A stretch of 64,000 nucleotides of DNA, taken from positions 5,380,501 through 5,444,500 of the forward strand of contig NZ_CP097484.1 of the NCBI RefSeq assembly GCF_023546765.1. The letters run 5' to 3'. The DNA is from Methylobacterium tardum (GTDB taxonomy: Bacteria; Pseudomonadota; Alphaproteobacteria; Rhizobiales; Beijerinckiaceae). Positions within the stretch are counted from its first letter, which is position 1, and each line of letters starts with the position of its first letter. Made by a program: the position numbers and the translations under genes. Shown here piece by piece: positions 54,790 to 63,990 of this stretch. Below the pieces are notes generated by a model, which was not told where the DNA came from, did no database searches, and saw only the letters and a program-made list of their open reading frames with translations.

Positions 54790-57700
54790 ATGAACCTCTC
54801 CAAGTTCTTCATCGACCGTCCGATCTTCGCGGGCGTGCTCTCGATGCTCATCTTTATCGGCGGCCTGCTCTCGCTCTTCGCGATGCCGATCTCCGAGTAC
54901 CCGGACGTGGTGCCGCCCTCCGTCGTGGTCCGCGCGACCTTCCCGGGCGCCAACCCCAAGGTCATCGTCGAGACCGTGGCGACGCCCATCGAGGAGCAGA
55001 TCAACGGCGTCGAGGGCATGCTCTACATGTCGAGCCAAGCCACGACGGACGGCATCATGACGCTGACCGTCACCTTCCGGCTCGGCACCGACCCCGACAA
55101 GGCCCAGCAGCTCGTCCAGAACCGCGTCTCGCAGGCCGAGCCGCGCCTGCCGGCGGTGGTGCGCCAGCTCGGCATCGTCACGGTGAAGAGCTCCCCCGAC
55201 CTGACCATGGTCGTGCATCTCGTATCGCCGAACGGCCGCTACGACATGACGTACCTGCGCAATTACGCGGTGCTGAACATCAAGGACCGCCTGCCCGCCT
55301 CGACGGCGTCGGCCAGGTGCAGCTCTTCGGCTCCGGTGATTACGCGATGCGGATCTGGCTCGACCCGCAGAAGGTCGCCGAGCACGGCCTGTCGGCCGGC
55401 GACGTCGTGCGCGAGATCCAGGCCCAGAACGTCGAGGCCGCGGCCGGCGTCATCGGCGCGTCGCCGGCCGTTCCGGGCCTCGACCTCCAGCTCTCGCTCA
55501 ACGCCGAGGGGCGCCTGAGCAGCGAGGAGCAGTTCGGCGACATCGTGGTCAAGACCGGCACCGACGGCGCGATCACCCGGCTGCGCGACGTCGCGCGGAT
55601 CGAGCTGGGCGCCTCCGACTACGCCCTGCGCTCGCTCCTCGACAACAAGTCGGCGGTGGCGATCCCGATCTCCCAGTCGCCCGGCTCGAACGCGATCCAG
55701 ATCTCCGACGAGGTCCGCCGGACCATGGCGGAGATCAAGCAGACCATGCCGGAGGGGGTCGATTACCAGATCGTCTACGATCCGACGCAGTTCGTGCGTG
55801 CCTCCATCGAGGCGGTGATCCACACGCTGCTGGAGGCCATCGCCCTCGTGGTGCTGGTGGTGATCCTGTTCCTGCAGACGTGGCGGGCCTCGATCATCCC
55901 GCTGCTCGCCGTGCCGGTCTCCATCGTCGGCACCTTCGCGGTGATGCATGTCTTCGGCTTCTCGATCAACGCGCTGAGCCTGTTCGGCCTCGTGCTCGCC
56001 ATCGGCATCGTGGTCGGCGACGCGATCGTGGTCGCCGAGAATGTCGAGCGGAACATCGAGAGCGGGTTGTCCCCGCGGGAGGCCAGCTACCAGGCCATGC
56101 GCGAGGTCTCGGGCCCGATCATCGCCATCGCGCTGGTGCTCGTCGCCGTCTTCGTCCCCCTGGCCTTCATCAGCGGCCTGACGGGCCAGTTCTACAAGCA
56201 GTTCGCCCTGACTATCGCGATCTCGACGGTGATTTCGGCGGTCAATTCCCTGACGCTCTCGCCGGCTCTCTCGGCCCTTCTGCTGAAGGATCACCACGCC
56301 CCGAAGGATCGCCTGACCCGCATCCTGGACAGTTTGATGGGATGGTTCTTCCGCCGGTTCAACCGGGCCTTCGGGCAGGCCGCGCACGGGTACGGACGCG
56401 GCGTCGGCTTCGCCGTGTCGCGCAAGGCGACGATGATGGTCGTCTACCTCCTGCTCGTCGGCCTGACCGCGCTTCTGTTCCGCCAGATCCCGGGCGGCTT
56501 CGTGCCGGGGCAGGACAAGCAGTATCTCGTCGGCTTCGCGCAGCTGCCCGACGGCGCCACCCTCGACCGGACCGAGGAGGTGATCCGCCGCATGAGCGAG
56601 ATCGCGCTCAAGGAGCCGGGCGTCGAGAGCGCGGTCGCCTTCCCGGGCCTCTCGATCAACGGCTTCACCAACAGCTCCAACTCGGGGATCGTGTTCTCGA
56701 CCCTGAAGCCGTTCGGCGAGCGCAAGGATCCGTCGCTGAACGGGGCGGCCATCGCCCAGTCGCTGAACAGGAAATACGCGGCGATTCCCGAAGCCTTCAT
56801 CGCGATGTTCCCGCCGCCGCCCGTCAACGGCCTCGGGACCATCGGCGGCTTCAAGCTGCAGATCGAGGACCGGGCCGGCCTCGGCTACGAGGCGCTGAAC
56901 GACGCCACCAAGGCGTTCATGGCCAAGGCCGCCCAGGCGCCGGAACTCGTCGGCCTGTTCTCCAGCTTCCAGATGAACGTGCCGCAGCTCTTCGCCGACG
57001 TCGACCGGACGAAGGCCCGCCAGCTCGGCATCCCGGTGACCGACATCTTCGACACGCTGCAGATCTATCTCGGCTCGCTCTACGTGAACGACTTCAACAA
57101 GTTCGGCCGGACCTACTCGGTGCGCGTCCAAGCCGATGCGCCCTTCCGGGCGCGCTCGGACGATGTCGGGTCGCTGAAGGTCCGGACCGGCTCGGGCGAG
57201 ATGGTGCCGCTCTCGGCCCTGCTGCACGTCCGTCAGACCGCCGGCCCCGAGCGGGCCATGCGCTACAACGGCTTCCTGTCGGCCGACATCAACGCGGGCG
57301 CGGCTCCCGGCTACTCGTCGGGGCAGGCCCAGGCCGCGGCGACGCGCATCGCGGCCGAGACTCTGCCGCGGGGCTTCGCCTTCGAGTGGACGGACCTGAC
57401 CTACCAGGAGTTCATCGCGGGCAATTCCGGGATCTGGGTCTTCCCGCTGGCGCTGCTCCTGGTCTTCCTCGTGCTGGCCGCGCAGTACGAGAGTCTCACC
57501 CTTCCGCTGGCGATCCTGCTGATCGTGCCGATGGGCCTGCTCGCCGCCATGTTCGGCGTGTGGCTGTCGGCGGGCGACAACAACGTGTTCACGCAGATCG
57601 GCCTGATCGTGCTGGTCGGCCTCTCAGCCAAGAACGCCATCCTGATCGTGGAATTCGCGCGCGAGCTGGAGTTTGCCGGCCGCACGCCGCTCCAGGCGGC

Positions 57701-57983
57701 CATCGAGGCGAGCCGTCTCCGGCTGCGTCCGATCCTGATGACGTCCATGGCCTTCATCATGGGCGTCCTGCCGCTGGTGACCGCGACCGGGGCCGGATCG
57801 GAGATGCGGCGTGCCATGGGCGTCGCCGTGTTCTCGGGCATGATCGGCGTGACCGCGTTCGGCTTGTTCCTGACGCCGGTCTTCTACGTCCTGCTCCGTC
57901 GCTTGAGCGGCAACAGGCCGCTCAAGCAGCACGGCCACGAGACGGCGATGTCACACGACAGCGGCATCGCGGAGCCGGTCTAG
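54790..57983 (+). pseudogene. RND efflux transporter permease (HAE1/MexF-type) with frameshift
   Basis: The frame starts at 54790 (MNLSKFFIDRPIFAGVLS) and breaks at 55291-55297, where one base is missing (CTGCCC for CTGGCCC). Restoring it gives ARLDGVGQV and 1064 residues to 57983, the family's size. The distal half includes transmembrane segments with GIVVGDAIVVAENVERNIE and SAKNAILIVEFARE. The last has the essential Lys, but the first shows Gly-Asp where related pumps have Asp-Asp, which could affect proton coupling. The frameshift may be a consensus error. Confidence 0.88.
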
Positions 57984-58482
57984 CCGCGGCCGGGGCAATC
58001 GGGCGGATCGGACAGGGCGACGAGCCGATATGTGCGGCCGTGCCGGCCATCGCGGCAGATCCGCGGCGCGCGGGCTCGACTCCGCTCTGGGACACGACGA
58101 TTCGACAGCGTGTCGTCGCCCAGCCCGCTGGCCATGGACGGGGAAGATTTTCATCCTCGATTTCACGGCCAACACGAATTTAAGTTCGGTGCTGGTCTTG
58201 AAAAATGATTTAGCTTTCTATTGATCGCCGTCAATACTGAAGGAACAGTGTGTCGAGAGACGGAACTTTCCGCTCGCCACCCGTCAGGAGGGTCCCGGTT
58301 GCCGAATCACGACCGCCGGTAAGTCGGTCTCACGACACATGAACCCCCCCGCGCCGTTCACCCGACGCCGGACGGACATGGTGCAGAAGTCGCCTCGGCT
58401 CACCGGGCGCGTGGGATCATCCAAGACAGTTCCCGCCTCGACGCTCAGATCAACACGCGCAGCCATCCAGGAGTGAACCACG
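57984..58482. other. Region without a gene
   Basis: About 500 bases hold no convincing coding sequence. An AT-rich part near 58170-58230 with TTGAAA may be a promoter for the secreted protein downstream, though the spacing to a -10 is poor. Confidence 0.4.
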
Positions 58483-58728
58483 ATGAAGATTACGCCCGTC
58501 ACAATCCTGATGTGTGCGCTGCTGACAGGTCCGGCGTTTGCGCAGGGCAATTCGCCATACAACCGCTCCGGCTCACAGGCGGGCGGGCCCCTCGGTGGAC
58601 AGGAGCGCGGGCTGGGCGCACCGGGCGGCACGCCTGCGGTCGATCCCGCCCGACCGCCACAGGCGGCGGCGCGGCCGAAAAGCCGAGCGAAGGCGCGGAC
58701 GCATGTTCGACGTCGGCACGGCTTGTAG
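58483..58728 (+). CDS. Small secreted protein of unknown function
   Basis: The 81-residue product has a signal peptide of about 21 residues (ILMCALLTGPAFA), a Gly/Pro/Asn-rich middle and a basic Arg/Lys-rich end (PKSRAKARTHVRRRHG). The ATG has a GGAG ribosome-binding site. The mature part of about 60 residues resembles small periplasmic proteins with low complexity. No family is recognised. Confidence 0.6.
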   Translation: MKITPVTILMCALLTGPAFAQGNSPYNRSGSQAGGPLGGQERGLGAPGGTPAVDPARPPQAAARPKSRAKARTHVRRRHGL

Positions 58729-59175
58729 GCGCCGTCTGCACGCTGCCGGCACGGCCGCAAATCAACGCGTGATAGCGGCCGGCGCCTGAGAACTGAGCTT
58801 CGCCGCCGGACGCAGCGCTATGGATCGGTCCTTCCGGGCCGCGAGGGTCCGTGCCGGAACCGGGACGGCCGTCGTCCGCTCGACCGGAGCTGCCGGCGTC
58901 CGCGAAGAGCGCGGGCGCCGGCATCATGGTCGGACGCTGCGGAAGGCGGGCGCGGCCACAGAGGCCGCACCGTCCCGTCCGCCTACGAGCCGGCGGGTCT
59001 TCGGGGCTTTCAGAGGGTCGACCTGTCGCCCCTACCAAACGATCCGCGTCGCAACCCTGCCGCGTGTCTTGGAACAAGGCGCTGCCCGCACCGCGCATGG
59101 GCGCATGTTCTTTCTCGCTGTCGTTCGAAAAACGAAAATCAAACGCATTGACCGCGCTAAGAACCAGCTCGTAAG
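58729..59175. other. Region without a gene
   Basis: About 450 bases hold only overlapping arginine-rich frames with no domain character. The AT-rich section near 59110-59170 is a likely promoter for the next gene pair. Confidence 0.45.
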
Positions 59176-59472
59176 TTGCGTATAGAATTCACGACAGGGT
59201 CCGCGGGATCATTCGACTTGCCCAAACACCTGTGCATCGATCCTCTTGATTCTTACGCGGAGCGCGAAGTCTTGGTCGATTTCGAGATCACGGGTTCATC
59301 ATGCCGTCTGACAGCGGCGATCGATCGCGAGGGCCAAGACATCTTGTCCGAACTGACAGAGGCGCAGCGCAAAGACATCCAGAACGAGCTGATCGAGGCC
59401 TGCGGCCTCGGACTGGGCGCGGTCCACCTCACCTCGCGCGGGCGCATGGAGCAGGAAGCGGTTTTTCTCTGA
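59176..59472 (+). CDS. Small conserved-looking hypothetical protein
   Basis: The 98-residue product starts with TTG at 59176 and has a mixed alpha/beta pattern: FTTGSAGSFDLPKHLCID, VLVDFEITGSSCRL and a helical end with SELTEAQRKDIQNELIEACG. I recognise no family. The stop overlaps the ATG of the next small gene (TGATG at 59470-59474), so both are probably translated together. The alternative-start codon lowers certainty. Confidence 0.5.
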   Translation: MRIEFTTGSAGSFDLPKHLCIDPLDSYAEREVLVDFEITGSSCRLTAAIDREGQDILSELTEAQRKDIQNELIEACGLGLGAVHLTSRGRMEQEAVFL

Positions 59473-59621
59473 TGTTCGGCAATTATGAGTACGAGCGGGC
59501 GCTGAACAGCGACGATGATCAGCTCGACGTCCGGCGCAGTCGGATGCATCTCTACCTGAACGTGATGCTGCTCCTGTTCATTTTCTCCGGTCTGATACTT
59601 CACCAGTTGCTGGGGCGGTGA
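59472..59621 (+). CDS. Single-pass small membrane protein
   Basis: The 49-residue product has an acidic N-terminus (NSDDDQLDVRR) and one membrane segment near 28-46 (LNVMLLLFIFSGLILHQLL). It begins inside the stop of the previous gene (TGATG), so the two form a coupled pair. This class of small membrane protein is common in alphaproteobacteria; function unknown. Confidence 0.6.
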   Translation: MFGNYEYERALNSDDDQLDVRRSRMHLYLNVMLLLFIFSGLILHQLLGR

Positions 59622-60007
59622 GGTTCGTCGACGGATCCGAGCGCTGGACAGCTGAGCCCGTGCGCTGCGCGGATCGTCGCGGCCTCCCGTCTCGGCGACG
59701 CCGTCGAAAGCCTCTCGGCCATCTGACGGCGCCTCACGCTTGGGCCGTCGACACACATGACGCCGCGGTCGGAACGCGCGTCGGAGGGGCCCGGCCCGGC
59801 GGGCGACTCGGCCCTCCAACCGTTGGCGGCAGGACAGCGCGACGGCGCGATCGTCGGCAGAACACCGATCGTGGCCGGCCTCTCTCGCTGGCAGCCGATC
59901 CGGAACCTGGGCCGTCACCCGGTAGCCGCGGCGTGATCGCGCGCGCGTGCCAGGAATCGTTAACCCTGCCGCCGTAGCCCTGGAGCTTCGGGACGAGCGC
60001 GGGTGCG
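59622..60007. other. Region without a gene
   Basis: About 385 bases with arginine-rich overlapping frames only. No terminator or RNA structure is obvious. Confidence 0.4.
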
Positions 60008-60328
60008 ATGCCGAGACTGGGCTACATGATCGTCGACGGACTGGCCTTCGTGCTGGTCGCGGTGGGCCTCACCGCCGTGGTCGTGGGCTACGAGCGCAAT
60101 CTGCCGGATCCGGCCGCCCAAGTTGCCCAGGCCGCCCAGGGCACTGCGCTCGCGCCGGACTGGATGGATCCCGAGACCACCGGAGCGATCACGCCCAAGG
60201 TATCGGCGGTCGACGCGGCGCGAACGGGAGCCGGTTCGAAGCGGGAGGTGATGAGCCAATCCCCGGACGCGGAGAGCGGGGTCTGGGTCGACCCGCCGCG
60301 CCGCTGGCGGGCCGATGAGCGCGGGTGA
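60008..60328 (+). CDS. Small single-pass membrane protein
   Basis: The 106-residue product starts MPRLGYMIVDGLAFVLVAVGL with a membrane segment at about 7-27, then a soluble acidic/Gln-rich part (DPAAQVAQAAQGTALAPDWM, DAESGVWVDPPRRW). I recognise no family. Size and layout fit a small membrane-anchored protein with a periplasmic tail. It has no clear ribosome-binding site. Confidence 0.5.
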   Translation: MPRLGYMIVDGLAFVLVAVGLTAVVVGYERNLPDPAAQVAQAAQGTALAPDWMDPETTGAITPKVSAVDAARTGAGSKREVMSQSPDAESGVWVDPPRRWRADERG

Positions 60329-60465
60329 GACCGTCACGGGGCGGGCGTGAGGCCGCCAGCTCAGGCTGAGCCCTCCCTGAGCCGTCATGCCGCGCCCCGG
60401 TGCCAAACCGGGACCGCGCCTCCCATCTCTGCTCCAGCGGGGGCAGAGCCGATCGGGAGAGCACT

Positions 60466-60750
60466 ATGAGACAGCATGCAACGCGCGCTGCGCTTGCGGC
60501 CGTGATGATCCTGGGCGCGTCGGGCGCCGTGCTGGCACGCGGCAGCGGCGGCGGAGACAGCGGAAGCGGGTTGAACCCCTATTCCGAACTCAGCGGTAAT
60601 GGCCGCACCGGCGGGGTGAACAGCGGCAACTATTCGCCGCCCGAATACAACACCTACCTGCGGGCCTACGGACCGTACGGCCCTCAAGGCCGGCCTGTGA
60701 GGGAGCGCTACCGTCCGGCGCCGCGGCCGTACTACGGCTATCCTTACTGA
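60466..60750 (+). CDS. Small secreted Gly/Tyr-rich protein
   Basis: The 94-residue product has a signal peptide at about 1-25 (ALAAVMILGASGAVLA) and a Gly/Ser/Tyr-rich mature part (GSGGGDSGSGLNPYSEL, YGPYGPQG) with an Arg/Tyr-rich end. It starts behind GGGAGAG. It resembles small exported low-complexity proteins, possibly of the envelope. It is followed by a strong hairpin and, further on, a small RNA gene. Confidence 0.6.
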   Translation: MRQHATRAALAAVMILGASGAVLARGSGGGDSGSGLNPYSELSGNGRTGGVNSGNYSPPEYNTYLRAYGPYGPQGRPVRERYRPAPRPYYGYPY

Positions 60751-60763
60751 AGGGCGGCACTGC

Positions 60764-60788
60764 GCTGGCGCTGCCGGTCAGCGCCAGC
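60764..60788. repeat. Perfect 10-bp hairpin after the Gly/Tyr-rich gene
   Basis: GCTGGCGCTG (60764-60773) and CAGCGCCAGC (60779-60788) form a perfect stem around a 5-base loop, 14 bases after the stop. No T-run follows, so it is more likely an mRNA 3' end or protein-binding site than a terminator. Confidence 0.5.
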
Positions 60789-60880
60789 CTGTCCGGCAAG
60801 GGCGATCCGCGCCGCGTTTCCAGGCCGGGATCGCCCGCCCGGACGGGTGTCTCGACCGTGCCGGTCCCACTCTCGCTGGT

Positions 60881-60912
60881 CAGACATGCATTGGACGCTC
60901 TGGTATACCAGA
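60881..60912 (+). promoter_or_regulatory. Promoter and palindromic operator of the small RNA
   Basis: CAGACA at 60881 and TATACC at 60904, with a 17-base spacer, fit a -35/-10 pair. The -10 lies inside the perfect 14-base palindrome TCTGGTATACCAGA (60899-60912), a typical site for GntR-type regulators. Confidence 0.55.
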
Positions 60913-60913
60913 T

Positions 60914-60985
60914 GCACGCGCCGTATGGTCGCGCTTCCTCCCAAGAACGCCTTCAGCCCGCCCGGTCCGCCGGTGCGGGTTTTTT
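60914..60985 (+). ncRNA. Likely trans-acting small RNA
   Basis: A transcript of about 70 bases would start near 60914-60917, contain a 5' region with GCGC arms, then an unpaired stretch with TTCCTCCC that could pair with Shine-Dalgarno sequences, and end at the strong terminator at 60957-60985. This is the plan of alphaproteobacterial Hfq-dependent small RNAs. The gene was not predicted from a family model; it rests on promoter, anti-Shine-Dalgarno motif and terminator. Confidence 0.6.
60957..60985 (+). terminator. Rho-independent terminator of the small RNA
   Basis: CCCGC and GCGGG enclose an inner CCGG/CCGG stem with a 4-base loop and one bulge, followed by six T residues at 60980-60985. 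Confidence 0.85.
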
Positions 60986-61012
60986 CGTGCCGCTTTCGCG
61001 TGGCTCCTCGGC

Positions 61013-61381
61013 TCAGTGCAGCCGCAGCGCCTGAAGCGCCTTGCGGACGAGGCGCTCAGCGCAGGGCTTGCTGATGAAGTGGGCGGCTTCGGGCAGTGTC
61101 GCGGCCTCCAGCGGGTCGCACCCCGAGCAGACGATGATCCGGGTTTCGGGCCAGCGCGCGCGAACGGCGTGCGCCAGATCACAGCCATCCATTACACCAG
61201 GCATGTTGATGTCGGTGTAGAGCAGCGTGGCGCCGCCACAGGCCTCTAGGTGCTGCAGGGCCCCGGAGGCATGCTCGGCTTCCAGCACCTCGAAGCCGAG
61301 CGCCGACAGCATGTCGGCTGCAGCCATGCGGATGACGGCTTCATCATCGGCGATAACGGCGAGGGGGCGAGATCCTGACAT
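61013..61381 (-). CDS. Single-domain response regulator (CheY-like)
   Basis: The 122-residue protein is a receiver domain only: acidic residues at 12-13 (ADDEA), phosphoacceptor Asp57 (LLYTDINMPG), Ser86 at the switch (VCSG) and Lys105 (ISKP). With no output domain it must act through protein contacts. No histidine kinase gene is next to it. The start at 61381 follows the methionine that begins the first strand. Confidence 0.94.
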   Translation of the reverse strand: MSGSRPLAVIADDEAVIRMAAADMLSALGFEVLEAEHASGALQHLEACGGATLLYTDINMPGVMDGCDLAHAVRARWPETRIIVCSGCDPLEAATLPEAAHFISKPCAERLVRKALQALRLH

Positions 61382-61611
61382 GGATCAGAAATGCGTCCCT
61401 CCGTCGCGCGTTTCAGCGTGGCCGTAGAATTTTTACCGTCCGCGCCGCCGGCAGCCGCTGCCTGGGACGGCTCTGGACCTGTCGGCCGTCACGCCGGGCG
61501 GCGGTCCGGCTCGCCGCGGGCGAGGCCGGATTCCCCAGCCGTCCCGGCCGTCCGCCGCCTCCCGGCACGCGCGGATCGGATGAGAGGTTCCGGCTCAGGG
61601 CAGGGTGTGGC

Positions 61612-62148
61612 TCACTGGGGTTTCGTTTGGCCCCCCGCCGTCCAGCCGTGCGCCTGGACCGCCTTGATGAGCTTGCCCTGCATCTCGGGCGCCACGGCCT
61701 GCATCCATTGCTGCATGCCGGCAAGCTGGATCTGGGCGAGCTGCGGCTGGGCGGCCGCGAGGCGTTTGCCAGCCGGCGTGGCGTAGAACGCCGCGATGGC
61801 CTGCAGGTCGTCCTTGCCGAGCACCGTGGCGAAGCCGCGGGCCTGGATGTCGAGCAGCTCGTCGTAATGCGCCGACAGGGTCGGCATCACGACTTCCTGC
61901 ACCAGCACCTGGGCCTTGTCGGGCTCCTTGATGCCGATCTGCTGCATCATGCCGACCATGGGCGCGGCCATCGAGCTGAGCGTCGCGGCGCGGTCGCCCT
62001 GCATCTGGGCGACCGTCTCCCGGGCGACCTTCAGCAAGGCCGGATCCGGCGCCGCGGCGGGCGCGGGCTTCGGAGCGGGTTGCGCACTCGCGGCGCATGG
62101 CAGCGCAACCCCGAGACACAGGCCGACAAGCCAGGGTGAAAGGCGCAT
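61612..62148 (-). CDS. DUF2059 family secreted protein
   Basis: The 178-residue protein has a signal peptide ending near 22 (ALPCAASA), a Pro/Ala-rich linker, and a helical domain with LLDIQARGF and AFYATPAGKRLAAAQPQL. The segment YATPAGK is typical of DUF2059. Mature members are periplasmic and of unknown function. The start at 62148 is preceded by GGAGCG. Upstream open sequence has no domain character. Confidence 0.88.
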   Translation of the reverse strand: MRLSPWLVGLCLGVALPCAASAQPAPKPAPAAAPDPALLKVARETVAQMQGDRAATLSSMAAPMVGMMQQIGIKEPDKAQVLVQEVVMPTLSAHYDELLDIQARGFATVLGKDDLQAIAAFYATPAGKRLAAAQPQLAQIQLAGMQQWMQAVAPEMQGKLIKAVQAHGWTAGGQTKPQ

Positions 62149-62418
62149 GATCGCTCCAGTCCAAGGCCCGGCGCCGTCCGGCGCTTCGAAGCCGACTAGG
62201 ACTGCTATCACAGCTCTGAATAGAATCGATGACACCTCAGGATTGAGCGGCGCCGATCGGCGATCGGGTCGAAGCGGTGATAGGATGCGGATCATCGCGC
62301 GGGACGCGGGCAAGACTGTCACCCTGGCGGCGTCCGGTGAGGGCGAAGCCTGCCTCGCTCGGCCGGTCCGGGCGGACCCGGTGTCGGGCCACCGCGACGC
62401 CGTCGGCGCGAGACCGTG

Positions 62419-62868
62419 ATGCGAACCCAGACGATGCGAATCGCAGACGCATCCGCTGTCGCCCCGAGCGGGCCGCGATCCGCGCGCCCGGCCCTCGCCG
62501 TGATAACCGCCTGCGCGGTTCTGGTCGGCTGCGCCGCGGCCGTGCGGGGCCCGGCCGCAACCGTCGATCCGGACCTCGTGCGGGTGATCCGCTTCATGGC
62601 GCTGATCAAGGGCGGTCTCGCGCTCGCGGCCTTCGCCGGCTGCTTCTGGCGCTTGGCGCGGCCCGCGGCCCCGTGGCGAATGCCGGTCTACGTCGCCGGA
62701 CCGCCCGTAATGGCGGCCGGCGCCATCGGCTTGTGGTCGCTGCACGATCTCGGGCTCGCGGCCCTGGGGCTCCATCTCGGCCTGTTCGCGGTGCTCGCGG
62801 CGGCCCTCACCGATCCGGCTTTTCTGCCCGACCTGTCGCGCCGCCGCTCATCCGGCTCGGCCCTTTGA
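62419..62868 (+). CDS. Small polytopic membrane protein
   Basis: The 149-residue product has about four hydrophobic segments (LAVITACAVLVGCAA, GGLALAAFAGCFWRLA, VYVAGPPVMAAGAIGLW, LAALGLHLGLFAVLAAAL) separated by short charged turns. A start at GTG 62416 is also possible. No family is recognised. The gene is divergent from the DUF2059 gene. Confidence 0.55.
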   Translation: MRTQTMRIADASAVAPSGPRSARPALAVITACAVLVGCAAAVRGPAATVDPDLVRVIRFMALIKGGLALAAFAGCFWRLARPAAPWRMPVYVAGPPVMAAGAIGLWSLHDLGLAALGLHLGLFAVLAAALTDPAFLPDLSRRRSSGSAL

Positions 62869-63051
62869 GGCTTCGGGTGTCGCGGCGGCCGGCCTTCGGT
62901 CACGCGGTCGCGCGGCGCGATCCCGCACGGGTGGTGAATCCGGCGGGCAGAGGCGCGGCGGCGTGTCCGGGCGCGTCTTGATCAACGCGGTTGAACCTGC
63001 CGCCCGGCGCGCGTAGACGCGCCGGCTCGGATCGCGGAAGCAGGAGCCCGG

Positions 63052-63261
63052 ATGGGTGACGATGTGGCCTCTCTCCTCCTCGTCCTCGCCACCGAGAATA
63101 CCGAGCTGCGTCAGCAGCTCGCCGCCGCGCAGGACATGCTGATGGAGACGGCGATCGACGCCGGGCACCTGCATGCGCGTCTCGAGGCGGTCCAGGCCGA
63201 ATGCAGGGCGTGGCGGGCGGAAGCGGAACGCCACGCTTCCAGGGACGCGCGGGCGCCCTGA
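63052..63261 (+). CDS. Small coiled-coil protein
   Basis: The 69-residue product is almost wholly one charged helix (ATENTELRQQLAAAQDML, LHARLEAVQAE) suited to a coiled coil. The ATG has a CAGGAG ribosome-binding site. Similar short helical proteins often bind larger partners; function unknown. Confidence 0.6.
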   Translation: MGDDVASLLLVLATENTELRQQLAAAQDMLMETAIDAGHLHARLEAVQAECRAWRAEAERHASRDARAP

Positions 63262-63324
63262 GGAAACGCCGCGACAGCCGAGAGGGGCGGGATCGGCCGA
63301 GACGTTTCCCGGTCCGGACGACGG

Positions 63325-63444
63325 TCAGCCGAGCGCCCAGAACAACGGCAGCGCGCTGGCCAGGAACACGACCGAGGAGACGAGCACGGCAACCTCTTCG
63401 CGGTGCCGGTGGACGAAAGCGTGATGGAGAGCCAGCATGGTCAT
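63325..63444 (-). CDS. Very short single-pass membrane protein
   Basis: A 39-codon frame starts at ATG 63444 and ends at TGA 63325. The product has a His/Arg-rich start and a C-terminal membrane segment (VLVSSVVFLASALPLFWAL). There is no strong ribosome-binding site, so this is a candidate only. Confidence 0.35.
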   Translation of the reverse strand: MTMLALHHAFVHRHREEVAVLVSSVVFLASALPLFWALG

Positions 63445-63633
63445 CGGATCGCGGGTGATCTGATCAGCCTCGCGCCCAAACCTTGATCATTCGGGGGCAA
63501 GCGCCGTCATCCACAGGCGGTCGCCGAGCCCTGTCGCACGGCCGCCACAACGGCACGCCGCACAGGCTTCCGGCGTTCAGCCGCGACGCCCGACCCTGGG
63601 CCCCGGCGGCCCGGAGATCGTGCCCAGCGGGAC

Positions 63634-63990
63634 CTATCGCGCGGCCGGCATCTTCCGGCCGGTCCGCGGACGGCGATGGCGCCCGGCCGGCGTCAGGCCG
63701 CGGGTCGCCCCTTCGGGCGATGCGGGGCTCCGCGCGGCGGCCGCCCCTGTGCTGTCGGCCGCCCCTTGGCTGGCGGCCGCACCTTGGTCGTCGTCCGCAG
63801 GACGGGCGACACCCTGTGCCCGCGCCTGCTCCACCAGCCACTCGCCGAGTTCGAGGGCCGCTTCCGGTGCGAGGTCGACGGCCACGCCTGCGCCATGGGT
63901 TCGCGACCGCAGGCCGATGCCGGCGGATGTCGATACGGCGCGCACGGTGCTCCCGACGCGACCGGTGATCTCCAGAATGCTGTCAGCCAT
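63634..63990 (-). CDS. Hypothetical small protein
   Basis: The 118-residue product has a structured N-terminal half (DSILEITGRVGSTVRAVSTS, VAVDLAPEAALELGEWLVEQ) and a disordered, Ala/Pro/Arg-rich C-terminal half. The ATG at 63990 lies at the window edge with little upstream sequence. I recognise no family. Confidence 0.5.
   Translation of the reverse strand: MADSILEITGRVGSTVRAVSTSAGIGLRSRTHGAGVAVDLAPEAALELGEWLVEQARAQGVARPADDDQGAAASQGAADSTGAAAARSPASPEGATRGLTPAGRHRRPRTGRKMPAAR

Noticed and set aside
58284..58760. Minus-strand frame opposite the secreted protein
   Set aside because: Arg/Pro-rich product, no ribosome-binding site, and overlap with a gene that has a signal peptide and good start.
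61382..61611. T-run at 61431 as a terminator
   Set aside because: The bases before TTTTT do not form a stable stem.
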